Source: Monocercomonoides exilis (Eukaryota; Preaxostyla; Oxymonadida; Polymastigidae). From it: a stretch of 64,000 bases of DNA. This document shows positions 34,098 through 46,000 of this stretch, piece after piece. A program made the translations under genes and the position numbers. Location: positions 124,001-188,000 of the forward strand of contig LSRY02000046.1 of assembly GCA_001643675.2 (NCBI GenBank), written 5' to 3'. Numbering within the stretch: position 1 is the stretch's first letter; each line of letters starts with the position of its first letter. The notes under the pieces are model-generated. The model searched no databases, was not told the origin of the DNA, and saw only the letters and a list, made by a program, of their open reading frames with translations.

Positions 34098-37000
34098 AGA
34101 TTTCAAGTTTGATACATGATGATGCTTTATCAAGCATTCATTCACAATCATCCTCACCTTTCAGTTCAAATTCGAAAGATATCAAAAGCGCACAAGAAAT
34201 AACCACCAAACATGAGCATTCGCCGAATAGCCAACAAAAATTGTTGCATTCTGAACATCCAGCAAAGCCAATAATTCCGAGCACAGAAGTCGTCGATGTT
34301 GAAAGTTTCCCAATCGATTCGACAGGTTTTTCAAACACACAAATGTTTCCACCGCCGTATAATCCCTTTGGCATGCCAAACATCAATAGCAGATCACTCC
34401 TGGGTGATTACATGCCTTATTCCTATAACAGCAACAACAACAACAATAATAATATCAACAATTATCAGTGGAAACCACATCTCTATTCCGATGCTTCTGA
34501 TCCATTGCAACTGAACAAAAGCAAACTCTATCAGCAAAGCCATTCACCAGCAAGTGCATCACATTCAACACACTCACACCCAACAAAAAGAGATGCCTGG
34601 TCGATTCGCCCTTCAGACAGTGCAACAGAAACAGAGCAGCATTCGCAGCTGAATGAAACTGATAATCCAACAGCTCCTTTTTCGTCAAGCTCTTTTCCTT
34701 CAAAAAACCTGCTGACTTCGCAGTATTCCCATCAAACTCCTGCTCAACCTTACGATGATTCTTCTTATGTTTATAAGAAACATCAGATAATGTTAACAAT
34801 CGAAGGAGGAGGAAGAAGGGATGAAGCAGGTGGAGATGACGGTTTTGGACGAGGATTTGAATTTGATTCCAGACAAAATGGAGAAAAATATGAAGTTATG
34901 CAAAATATGAAGCGAAAAGGTACACATTCGTCCAAATCGAAATCAGAACATCACAAAACAAGCAATCATAAACACCACAGACATCATTCAAAAGAAAAAA
35001 GGGAATCTCAAAAAACAGAAATTCATTTTGAAACAACGGAGCATGCCATTGAGACAAACAGCACAAAATACACTTCGCATCACTCACACCACTCACACCA
35101 CTCACATCATTCACACCACTCTCACCATTCACATCATTCACGCCATTCATATCAGTCACAAATGCGTTCTTCATCGACTGCCAAAATCAATGAGCCATAT
35201 TCACATCTACAGGTGCCTTTCCACCAAGTTGACGCTCCTGCTAAGCATCATGAAGAACCAATTTCACCCCAAAGAGGAAGTTCCTCTTTCGCCATTCGAA
35301 CCGACTCAGGCCATCATTCCCATTCACACCACGAGCCATTTCACAGCTCTTTTAATTCACAAATCACAAAATCGAGTGAAAGACCTGCAAATTTTGTCGC
35401 TTCAGTATATAAAGCAAAGCTAAATGGCTATAAATCTCGATCAAGAAGCCATTCTCGCAATGCACATTCATTTGATCATGCATTGTTAAATAAGCTTATC
35501 AAAGAACCTTTTTCTGCTTTATCACTTGAAAAAACAGAATTTCATTCATTTTCGTCTGTCGAAGTTAGTTCACGAAAACATTCTGTCCCTTCGCAATCTA
35601 ATCCTCACATTCAAAATTTTTCAATTCATCCGAAAGAAAACGAGACTTTATTCGAACACAGTTACCATCACATCAGCAGCGATAAACATCCAGTAAAGAA
35701 CACTCAAGAACTTGATCCAATACAAACAAGAAAAGAAACCCATTCTGAATATTCTGCTTCAAAAGATCTTAAGCATCGAAGTCAGAGGCACAATCATATG
35801 AAAAGAAGTCACAAAAGTCATACTTTTGTAGAAAGGAAAGACGATCATGCTACTCCGCTTCTGATGGCACCAGAGTTAGCAAGCGATGCCAACCTTCAGA
35901 AACAAAATCACCAAAATGTGGCTATTCGGAGATCGATGTCTGCCAATGATGAAAGTCAGAAACAATTGATACAGGAGCCAATTTATCAGGATCACGCTGA
36001 TTCTTATTCCTCGTTTTCAGCTTTGCCTCATGGTGTTGATCAGCAAGTTCCACTTTTTCATCCTCCTTTTCCTCCTCCTCCTCAACTTTCACTTCCAATT
36101 GCATCAAGCCAAAAATCTGCAATGATGAATGCTCCTTTTGTTAAGCCTGTTCGTAATTCAATGAATTTTCATGGTGTTTCTAGTGGTTTCATATCTCGTC
36201 ATTTGATACCTGAAAATTTTCTATTTATAAAGAGAGTGTCTCAAATGCGTCATCTTCATCCGTCTGGCAATCGAATTTCGAATAAAAAGATAAGTTCTGG
36301 CTATGATTCAATCTCAGATCCATTCAATTTGCAGCTTCCTCAAAAAAACAGTTACCTATGGAGGAATATCAAGTTAATGAACATCATCTTGATGATAGCA
36401 AAGCTGTTACGAACAGTGGTTTAAGTGAGACAAAAGAAATAAACGAGGAAAATAATCAGTTAACAAAAATTGAAACTCGAAAGGAAGGACATAACAAACA
36501 CGCAGCTCTTTCAGATAACAGGAAAAGAATGATAACAGAGCAAACAAATGAAAATACGAAAATGAAGACAGATGAGTTTTCTCAGGAGAATGAAGCGGCT
36601 TTGAATGATAATCTTTCTAATCGGAAACAATCAGAATCAGAGAAAGAATCGAAACTTTCAAATGATTCTTCTGTTTTGTCTGAAAGCATCCAGACTCAGA
36701 TAGGAAACAATACACAGCCTGCTGCAACATCAGCAGAAATACTTAGTGCACACATTCAAAGCCAAAGCTCGAACCAGCTTGCAAATGTTACCACTGCTCT
36801 GAACGATTCACTTGAAAAGCAAGCAAGTGCTTTAGAAACGCGTTTGAGTCAAACATTGAAGCCAGAGAGACGAATGCCTTCGCTTCTGAGTCTTTTGAAT
36901 GGCGGACGCAAAACACGCTCCTGGCAGAGGAACCTGAATGTTGAGGAGCAGCACTTCCTGTTTCTTCCACTGAATGAAAATCAACATTGGAGTTTGATAG

Positions 37001-38877
37001 TCATTTGTAATGCTAATGCTGTTGCTGAAGAGCAACGCAAATTGATGCAATTTAGAAGGAAGAAGTGGGAGTTGCATCATCAGGAAGAGAAAGAGAAAGC
37101 TGAGAAGAGAAGCGAAGAAGAAGCAGAAAGTACTGATAACGAATTTGAAAAAAATCTTAAGAGAATAAGTTATTCGCATAAATATCGCTCTTTTCCTGTT
37201 TTTGGCAATGAAAGAGAAAGTGGGGAGCTGAACATGAAGAGCATTCTCCATCAGCACCAGGCACCTGCGCCTCTCCTTCCGTTGAGGAGAAGGCGCTCTT
37301 TGCACGCTGCTTCCCACTCAACAAAGAGCTCAAACAGAAAGAATGAAAATGATAGAAGTGCTCAGCAATCTGTTTATCGGAATTTATTTAAACTGAGAAA
37401 TGCAGATAAGCCAAAGGCAATGCCAGAAAAATCACCACTTCTAGCTCCTCAAAAAGAGACAAAGAAAGTTAGACTGAAGACTTTTCTCGAATTTTATGCA
37501 GCTCAATTAGCAGATTATAACAAATTGGGCAACAAGCGAACGAGAATAAGGTATTCTCAAAGAGCATCAGCTGCTTCAGAAGGGAATAAGGATCATCAAG
37601 CAGATCCCTCTCATTTTTTGGACGCTGAATCAATTGCTAGCTCTGTGCCAATTATGATTGGTGATTTCCTGGATAACGTGCATCTTTTCCAGAATAAATT
37701 GGACGAGTATCATGGAGATATTATGAGTGTGAAGGGAGGAGCAGACAAATTTGAGGCAGAAAGCAAACAGTGGTTTGCTTTTAATAACAGATTAAATGCT
37801 ATACGCTCTCTCGACACGGAAAAAAAGGAAAGTGAAAAACAAAAGATGATTTCTGAATTAATAAGCAAAGAGCGAGAAAAGCTGAAAAAAGAGGAAGAAG
37901 AGGAATCTACCAATGAAGAAATCAAAAGCACTTCTCAAAAGAAAATTGACTCAAAGCAGTCGAATTCGAATGCGGAACAATCGAAACGGTTGCAGCAAGG
38001 TGATAAGGATGAATCCAATTTCTTGAAAACTGAACCGGAATCTGAAACTTCAGGAAAACAAGGGCAATCTCAATTTTCAGAAGATGGAAAAAATGAACAA
38101 CAAGAAGATTTCATGAAAGAAGCGGAAAATTCCATTCAGAATGATTTCACAAGCTCCAATACTGAGACTTTGAACACCAAAAATGAGGGAACTTCAAAAG
38201 AAGACAAACAATCGCAGCTTAATTCACAAACAGACTTGTCACATATTGCACCTTCTGATTCAATAAGCAGATTGGCTGGTGAACAGTCATCAGAGACAAG
38301 AAGCATATTATCCGAAGAGGAGGAGAAAATTGCAGAAGATGATGAAAGGAACAACAAGGAACTTCAATTGCACGAATTGCGTGCGTCAAGGGAAGGAGGT
38401 GGCCCGTCTCGTTCTCATTCAAAGAAAGGAAACCCGAAGCCCAACTCAAAAGTCGGATCCGAATTGCAATCAAAAACAAAGGCCAAAGCACAAGCCAAAG
38501 CACAAGCTGTCACTAAAGTTAACATTAAATCGAAGGCGAAAGCTAAACCAGAAATTGCTCTCAGCCCAGTTCGAAGGAAAACCTCATTGTTTTCTTTTCG
38601 TTCGTCTGAACCTGCGAAAACAGACTCAGTTTCTTCAGCCGCAAGAGCAGATCAGGATTCAGTAATTTCTTCTTCTACTTCTTCTTCTTCTTCTACTACT
38701 ACTTCCTCAGATTCTTCTTCTACCTCTTTGGTAACATCGAAAGCTACAAACAATTATATTCTCAGAAAAAGCTTGACTCCATCATATATTATTTCAACAG
38801 AGAAGAATTCGATTTTTTACGATGGGAAGAGAGAAAGTGCTGAGGGATCTTCACAAGCAAACGAGGCAGATTCGTAG
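34082..38877 (+). pseudogene. SENP/Ulp1-like (C48) protease-related protein, frame broken at an A run
   Basis: Two open frames, 34082-36424 and 36358-38877, overlap and join if one base is added to the A7 run at about 36345. The N-terminal half is His/Ser-rich. In the second half, R-S-W-Q-R-N-L-N-V-E-E, F-L-F-L-P-L-N-E-N and Q-H-W-S-L-I-V-I-C match the region of Ulp1/SENP proteases that holds the catalytic His. A segment resembling the later K-x-F-L-E-F-Y helix follows after about 130 residues of low-complexity insert. I could not find the catalytic Asp or the Q...D-C-G cysteine block, so activity is doubtful. Family members cleave SUMO or related modifiers. A TAG at 38875-38877 ends the frame, but the same frame stays open beyond it to 39798. 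Confidence 0.55.
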
Positions 38878-39798
38878 CAATTGCCATCTGAGCAAACAAA
38901 GACAACTTTGTCGGAGGACAAATCTGAACACTTGGTGAAGGAATTTGGAGTAGAACATAAAGCAAAGAGGAAGTACGATGAAACCACTCAGAAGTTGGCA
39001 TCTCTTTTGAACAAGTCGTCATCTTCATCATCTACATCTTCATCTTCTTCATCTTCTTCATCTTCTTCATCTTCTTCCTCTTCTTCCTCTTCTTCCTCTT
39101 CTTCCTCTTCTTCCTCTTCTTCCTCTTCTTCCTCTTCTTCCTCTTCTTCCTCTTCTTCCTCTTCTTCCTCTTCTTCCTCTTCTTCCTCTTCTTCCTCTTC
39201 TTCCTCTTCTTCCTCTTCTTCCTCTTCTTCCTCTTCTTCCTCTTCTTCCTCTTCTTCCTCTTCTTCCTCTTCTTCCTCTTCTTCCTCTTCTTCCTCTTCT
39301 TCCTCTTTTTCCTCTTCTTCCTCTTCTTCCTCTTCTTCCTCTTTTTCCTCTTCTTCCTCTTTTTCCTCTTCTTCCTCTTCTTCCTCTTCTTCCTCTTCTT
39401 CCTCTTCTTCCTCTTCTTCCTCTTCTTCCTCTTCTTCCTCTTCTTCCTCTTCTTCCTCTTTTTCCTCTTTTTCCTCTTCTTCCTCTTTTTCCTCTTCTTC
39501 CTCTTTTTCCTCTTTTTCCTCTTCTTCCTCTTCTTCCTCTTTTTCCTCTTCTTCCTCTTTTTCCTCTTCTTCCTCTTCTTCCTCTTCTTCCTCTTCTTCC
39601 TCTTCTTCCTCTTCTATTTCCTCTTCTTCCTATTTTTCTTCATCTTCTTCCTCTCTCCTTCCTCTCTTCTTTCTTTCTTTTCTTTTCTTATTCTTTTATT
39701 TTTCTCTCCTTTTCTTCTCTTTCTCTTTTAATTCTTTCCTCTTATTCTTTCTCTCTTCCTCATTCAAATTATCATCTAACTTCTCTTTCAACTGCTGA
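38878..39798 (+). pseudogene. In-frame polyserine extension after a single TAG
   Basis: After TAG (38875-38877) the frame continues without shift: Gln, then L-P-S-E-Q-T-K-T-T-L and about 40 charged residues like those before the stop, then about 200 serines with scattered Phe, and a short hydrophobic end. No ATG precedes it, so it is most likely the original C-terminus of the SENP-like protein, cut off by one point mutation (a CAG-to-TAG change would do), or reached by stop-codon readthrough. Confidence 0.5.
39050..39640 (+). repeat. 9-bp polyserine minisatellite (TCTTCCTCT units)
   Basis: About 65 units of TCTTCCTCT, with TTTTCCTCT variants in the second half that insert Phe. The frame is kept across the array. 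Confidence 0.95.
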
Positions 39799-39799
39799 A

Positions 39800-40092
39800 A
39801 ATCAATCAAATTCTGATTTTCATTCAAAATCTCTTCTTTCTTCCATTCAACAACAAAAAGATGAAAAAGATTCAATGAAACAATTAAAGAAACAGTAGCT
39901 ATTTTAATCATAAAAATTATTTTTTGTAAAGATCTTTTGATTTTTGTTTTGATATTTCTTTATTTGTTTCAACATAAGTTCTGAAAATTATGACGAGTGA
40001 TTAATTGAACTTTTTTTAATATATTGGCTTTAACATAATATTGATAACTTTCCATTATAATTTCATTTTCTGGAGATTTTATTTTTTTTATC
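39800..40092. other. AT-rich spacer before the tandem-repeat USP gene
   Basis: No coding signal. It probably holds the promoter of the gene starting at 40093. Confidence 0.4.
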
Positions 40093-43000
40093 ATGTTTAG
40101 CACAACTAAAGTACATCGCAGCACGCGCAAAAGACTAATAAAATCGGAAGCAATATATATTGCTAACATTTTTAAAAAAATGCCTTACGAGCGCGCTGTT
40201 TTGTTATTTAAAGCTTTTGTGCTTGATGAAGAATTTGGAAATCTTCTTTTCCGCGATTTTATTAAATCGTGTTACTGTTTGCATATTTCTTTTTGATTTT
40301 CTTTTATAACATATTTTATTTTTATTATCGATAATGACATTTTTAAACTATTCATTTTTAACAAATAAAAAATGCGAATTTTATTCATATTCATTAGCTC
40401 AAGTTATCAAAATTATTTGTGAAGTGGAAAAAACAATGCAAAAGAAAAATTCAACATTAACATGTCCCTCTTCTTCTTCTTCTTCTTCTTCTTCTTCTTC
40501 TTCTTTTTCTTTGTCTCCTTCTTCCTCAACATCTTCATCTCCATCCACCACAAAAAAAGCTTCTTCCTCTTCTTTTTCTTCCTTTTCCTCTTCCTCTGCA
40601 TCTGACCCTGCCTCTCTCTATTCTTCTGCCTCGATCTCTGCTCGTATTCCTGCCCTGATGCCTATCGAAAGTACATTCCATTTCCCTTCTGTTGAGCAAA
40701 ACGCCCAGTCATCCACATTCTCTTTGTATTCTGCTGATTCACTGCTTGCTTCTGGCACCACTGCTGATAATGCCACCTCGAGTGATGCTTCTGAACAGTC
40801 AGCACAGCCACCCCAGTCATCTGCACATGCTACTGCACCTGCATCATCATCATCTGCTGCTGCTACTACCACTACATCTTCTATTTCTTCTGCTTCATCA
40901 TCATCTTCTTCTTCGAATTCTTCTGCTTTTTCTGTTAAAATGTCAAATACACCTTCTCCTTTGAATGTTGGAGCATCGCCAGTTTCCTCACCTCTGCCTC
41001 CACATAACTATATAATCGTTCCCACAAATGCATCAGCTTCTCCTTCAAAAACTGCATATTCACCTCAATCTTCTTCTTCTTCTTCTTTTTCTTTGTCTCC
41101 TTCTTCCTCAACATCTTCATCTCCATCCACCACAAAAAAAGCTTCTTCCTCTTCTTTTTCTTCCTTTTCCTCTTCCTCTGCATCTGACCCTGCCTCTCTC
41201 TATTCTTCTGCCTCGATCTCTGCTCGTATTCCTGCCCTGATGCCTATCGAAAGTACATTCCATTTCCCTTCTGTTGAGCAAAACGCCCAGTCTTCCGCAC
41301 TCTCTTTGTATTCTGCTGATTCGCCTCTTGCTTCTGGCACCACTGCTGACAATGCCACCTCGAGTGATGCTTCTGAACAGTCAGCACAGCCACCCCAGTC
41401 ATCTGCACATGCTACTGCACCTGCATCATCATCATCTGCTGCTGCTACTACCACTACATCTTCTATTTCTTCTGCTTCATCATCATCTTCTTCTTCGAAT
41501 TCTTCTGCTTTTTCTGTTAAAATGTCAAATACACCTTCTCCTTTGAATGTTGGAGCATCGCCAGTTTCCTCACCTCTGCCTCCACATAACTATATAATCG
41601 TTCCCACAAATGCATCAGCTTCTCCTTCAAAAACTGCATATTCACCTCAATCTTCTTCTTCTTCTTCTTTTTCTTTGTCTCCTTCTTCCTCAACATCTTC
41701 ATCTCCATCCACCACAAAAAAAGCTTCTTCCTCTTCTTTTTCTTCCTTTTCCTCTTCCTCTGCATCTGACCCTGCCTCTCTCTATTCTTCTGCCTCGATC
41801 TCTGCTCGTATTCCTGCCCTGATGCCTATCGAAAGTACATTCCATTTCCCTTCTGTTGAGCAAAACGCCCAGTCATCCACATTCTCTTTGTATTCTGCTG
41901 ATTCACTGCTTGCTTCTGGCACCACTGCTGATAATGCCACCTCGAGTGATGCTTCTGAACAGTCAGCACAGCCACCCCAGTCATCTGCACATGCTACTGC
42001 ACCTGCATCATCATCATCTGCTGCTGCTACTACCACTACATCTTCTATTTCTTCTGCTTCATCATCATCTTCTTCTTCGAATTCTTCTGCTTTTTCTGTT
42101 AAAATGTCAAATACACCTTCTCCTTTGAATGTTGGAGCATCGCCAGTTTCCTCACCTCTGCCTCCACATAACTATATAATCGTTCCCACAAATGCATCAG
42201 CTTCTCCTTCAAAAACTGCATATTCACCTCAATCTTCTTCTTCTTCTTCTTTTTCTTTGTCTCCTTCTTCCTCAACATCTTCATCTCCATCCACCACAAA
42301 AAAGCTTCTTCCTCTTCTTTTTCTTCCTTTTCCTCTTCCTCTGCATCTGACCCTGCCTCTCTCTATTCTTCTGCCTCGATCTCTGCTCGTATTCCTGCCC
42401 TGATGCCTATCGAAAGTACATTCCATTTCCCTTCTGTTGAGCAAAACGCCCAGTCATCCACATTCTCTTTGTATTCTGCTGATTCACTGCTTGCTTCTGG
42501 CACCACTGCTGATAATGCCACCTCGAGTGATGCTTCTGAACAGTCAGCACAGCCACCCCAGTCATCTGCACATGCTACTGCACCTGCATCATCATCATCT
42601 GCTGCTGCTACTACCACTACATCTTCTATTTCTTCTGCTTCATCATCATCTTCTTCTTCGAATTCTTCTGCTTTTTCTGTTAAAATGTCAAATACACCTT
42701 CTCCTTTGAATGTTGGAGCATCGCCAGTTTCCTCACCTCTGCCTCCACATAACTATATAATCGTTCCCACAAATGCATCAGCTTCTCCTTCAAAAACTGC
42801 ATATTCACCTCAATCTTCTTCTTCTTCTTCTTTTTCTTTGTCTCCTTCTTCCTCAACATCTTCATCTCCATCCACCACAAAAAAGCTTCTTCCTCTTCTT
42901 TTTCTTCCTTTTCCTCTTCCTCTGCATCTGACCCTGCCTCTCTCTATTCTTCTGCCTCGATCTCTGCTCGTATTCCTGCCCTGATGCCTATCGAAAGTAC

Positions 43001-46000
43001 ATTCCATTTCCCTTCTGTTGAGCAAAACGCCCAGTCATCCACATTCTCTTTGTATTCTGCTGATTCACTGCTTGCTTCTGGCACCACTGCTGATAATGCC
43101 ACCTCGAGTGATGCTTCTGAACAGTCAGCACAGCCACCCCAGTCATCTGCACATGCTACTGCACCTGCATCATCATCATCTGCTGCTGCTACTACCACTA
43201 CATCTTCTATTTCTTCTGCTTCATCATCATCTTCTTCTTCGAATTCTTCTGCTTTTTCTGTTAAAATGTCAAATACACCTTCTCCTTTGAATGTTGGAGC
43301 ATCGCCAGTTTCCTCACCTCTGCCTCCACATAACTATATAATCGTTCCCACAAATGCATCAGCTTCTCCTTCAAAAACTGCATATTCACCTCAATCTTCT
43401 TCTTCTTCTTCTTTTTCTTTGTCTCCTTCTTCCTCAACATCTTCATCTCCATCCACCACAAAAAAGCTTCTTCCTCTTCTTTTTCTTCCTTTTCCTCTTC
43501 CTCTGCATCTGACCCTGCCTCTCTCTATTCTTCTGCCTCGATCTCTGCTCGTATTCCTGCCCTGATGCCTATCGAAAGTACATTCCATTTCCCTTCTGTT
43601 GAGCAAAACGCCCAGTCATCCACATTCTCTTTGTATTCTGCTGATTCACTGCTTGCTTCTGGCACCACTGCTGATAATGCCACCTCGAGTGATGCTTCTG
43701 AACAGTCAGCACAGCCACCCCAGTCATCTGCACATGCTACTGCACCTGCATCATCATCATCTGCTGCTGCTACTACCACTACATCTTCTATTTCTTCTGC
43801 TTCATCATCATCTTCTTCTTCGAATTCTTCTGCTTTTTCTGTTAAAATGTCAAATACACCTTCTCCTTTGAATGTTGGAGCATCGCCAGTTTCCTCACCT
43901 CTGCCTCCACATAACTATATAATCGTTCCCACAAATGCATCAGCTTCTCCTTCAAAAACTGCATATTCACCTCAATCTTCTTCTTCTTCTTCTTTTTCTT
44001 TGTCTCCTTCTTCCTCAACATCTTCATCTCCATCCACCACAAAAAAAGCTTCTTCCTCTTCTTTTTCTTCCTTTTCCTCTTCCTCTGCATCTGACCCTGC
44101 CTCTCTCTATTCTTCTGCCTCGATCTCTGCTCGTATTCCTGCCCTGATGCCTATCGAAAGTACATTCCATTTCCCTTCTGTTGAGCAAAACGCCCAGTCA
44201 TCCACATTCTCTTTGTATTCTGCTGATTCACTGCTTGCTTCTGGCACCACTGCTGATAATGCCACCTCGAGTGATGCTTCTGAACAGTCAGCACAGCCAC
44301 CCCAGTCATCTGCACATGCTACTGCACCTGCATCATCATCATCTGCTGCTGCTACTACCACTACATCTTCTATTTCTTCTGCTTCATCATCATCTTCTTC
44401 TTCGAATTCTTCTGCTTTTTCTGTTAAAATGTCAAATACACCTTCTCCTTTGAATGTTGGAGCATCGCCAGTTTCCTCACCTCTGCCTCCACATAACTAT
44501 ATAATCGTTCCCACAAATGCATCAGCTTCTCCTTCAAAAACTGCATATTCACCTCAATCTTCTTCTTCTTCTTCTTTTTCTTTGTCTCCTTCTTCCTCAA
44601 CATCTTCATCTCCATCCACCACAAAAAAGCTTCTTCCTCTTCTTTTTCTTCCTTTTCCTCTTCCTCTGCATCTGACCCTGCCTCTCTCTATTCTTCTGCC
44701 TCGATCTCTGCTCGTATTCCTGCCCTGATGCCTATCGAAAGTACATTCCATTTCCCTTCTGTTGAGCAAAACGCCCAGTCATCCACATTCTCTTTGTATT
44801 CTGCTGATTCACTGCTTGCTTCTGGCACCACTGCTGATAATGCCACCTCGAGTGATGCTTCTGAACAGTCAGCACAGCCACCCCAGTCATCTGCACATGC
44901 TACTGCACCTGCATCATCATCATCTGCTGCTGCTACTACCACTACATCTTCTATTTCTTCTGCTTCATCATCATCTTCTTCTTCGAATTCTTCTGCTTTT
45001 TCTGTTAAAATGTCAAATACACCTTCTCCTTTGAATGTTGGAGCATCGCCAGTTTCCTCACCTCTGCCTCCACATAACTATATAATCGTTCCCACAAATG
45101 CATCAGCTTCTCCTTCAAAAACTGCATATTCACCTCAATCTTCTTCTTCTTCTTCTTTTTCTTTGTCTCCTTCTTCCTCAACATCTTCATCTCCATCCAC
45201 CACAAAAAAGCTTCTTCCTCTTCTTTTTCTTCCTTTTCCTCTTCCTCTGCATCTGACCCTGCCTCTCTCTATTCTTCTGCCTCGATCTCTGCTCGTATTC
45301 CTGCCCTGATGCCTATCGAAAGTACATTCCATTTCCCTTCTGTTGAGCAAAACGCCCAGTCATCCACATTCTCTTTGTATTCTGCTGATTCACTGCTTGC
45401 TTCTGGCACCACTGCTGATAATGCCACCTCGAGTGATGCTTCTGAACAGTCAGCACAGCCACCCCAGTCATCTGCACATGCTACTGCACCTGCATCATCA
45501 TCATCTGCTGCTGCTACTACCACTACATCTTCTATTTCTTCTGCTTCATCATCATCTTCTTCTTCGAATTCTTCTGCTTTTTCTGTTAAAATGTCAAATA
45601 CACCTTCTCCTTTGAATGTTGGAGCATCGCCAGTTTCCTCACCTCTGCCTCCACATAACTATATAATCGTTCCCACAAATGCATCAGCTTCTCCTTCAAA
45701 AACTGCATATTCACCTCAATCTTCTTCTTCTTCTTCTTTTTCTTTGTCTCCTTCTTCCTCAACATCTTCATCTCCATCCACCACAAAAAAGCTTCTTCCT
45801 CTTCTTTTTCTTCCTTTTCCTCTTCCTCTGCATCTGACCCTGCCTCTCTCTATTCTTCTGCCTCGATCTCTGCTCGTATTCCTGCCCTGATGCCTATCGA
45901 AAGTACATTCCATTTCCCTTCTGTTGAGCAAAACGCCCAGTCATCCACATTCTCTTTGTATTCTGCTGATTCACTGCTTGCTTCTGGCACCACTGCTGAT

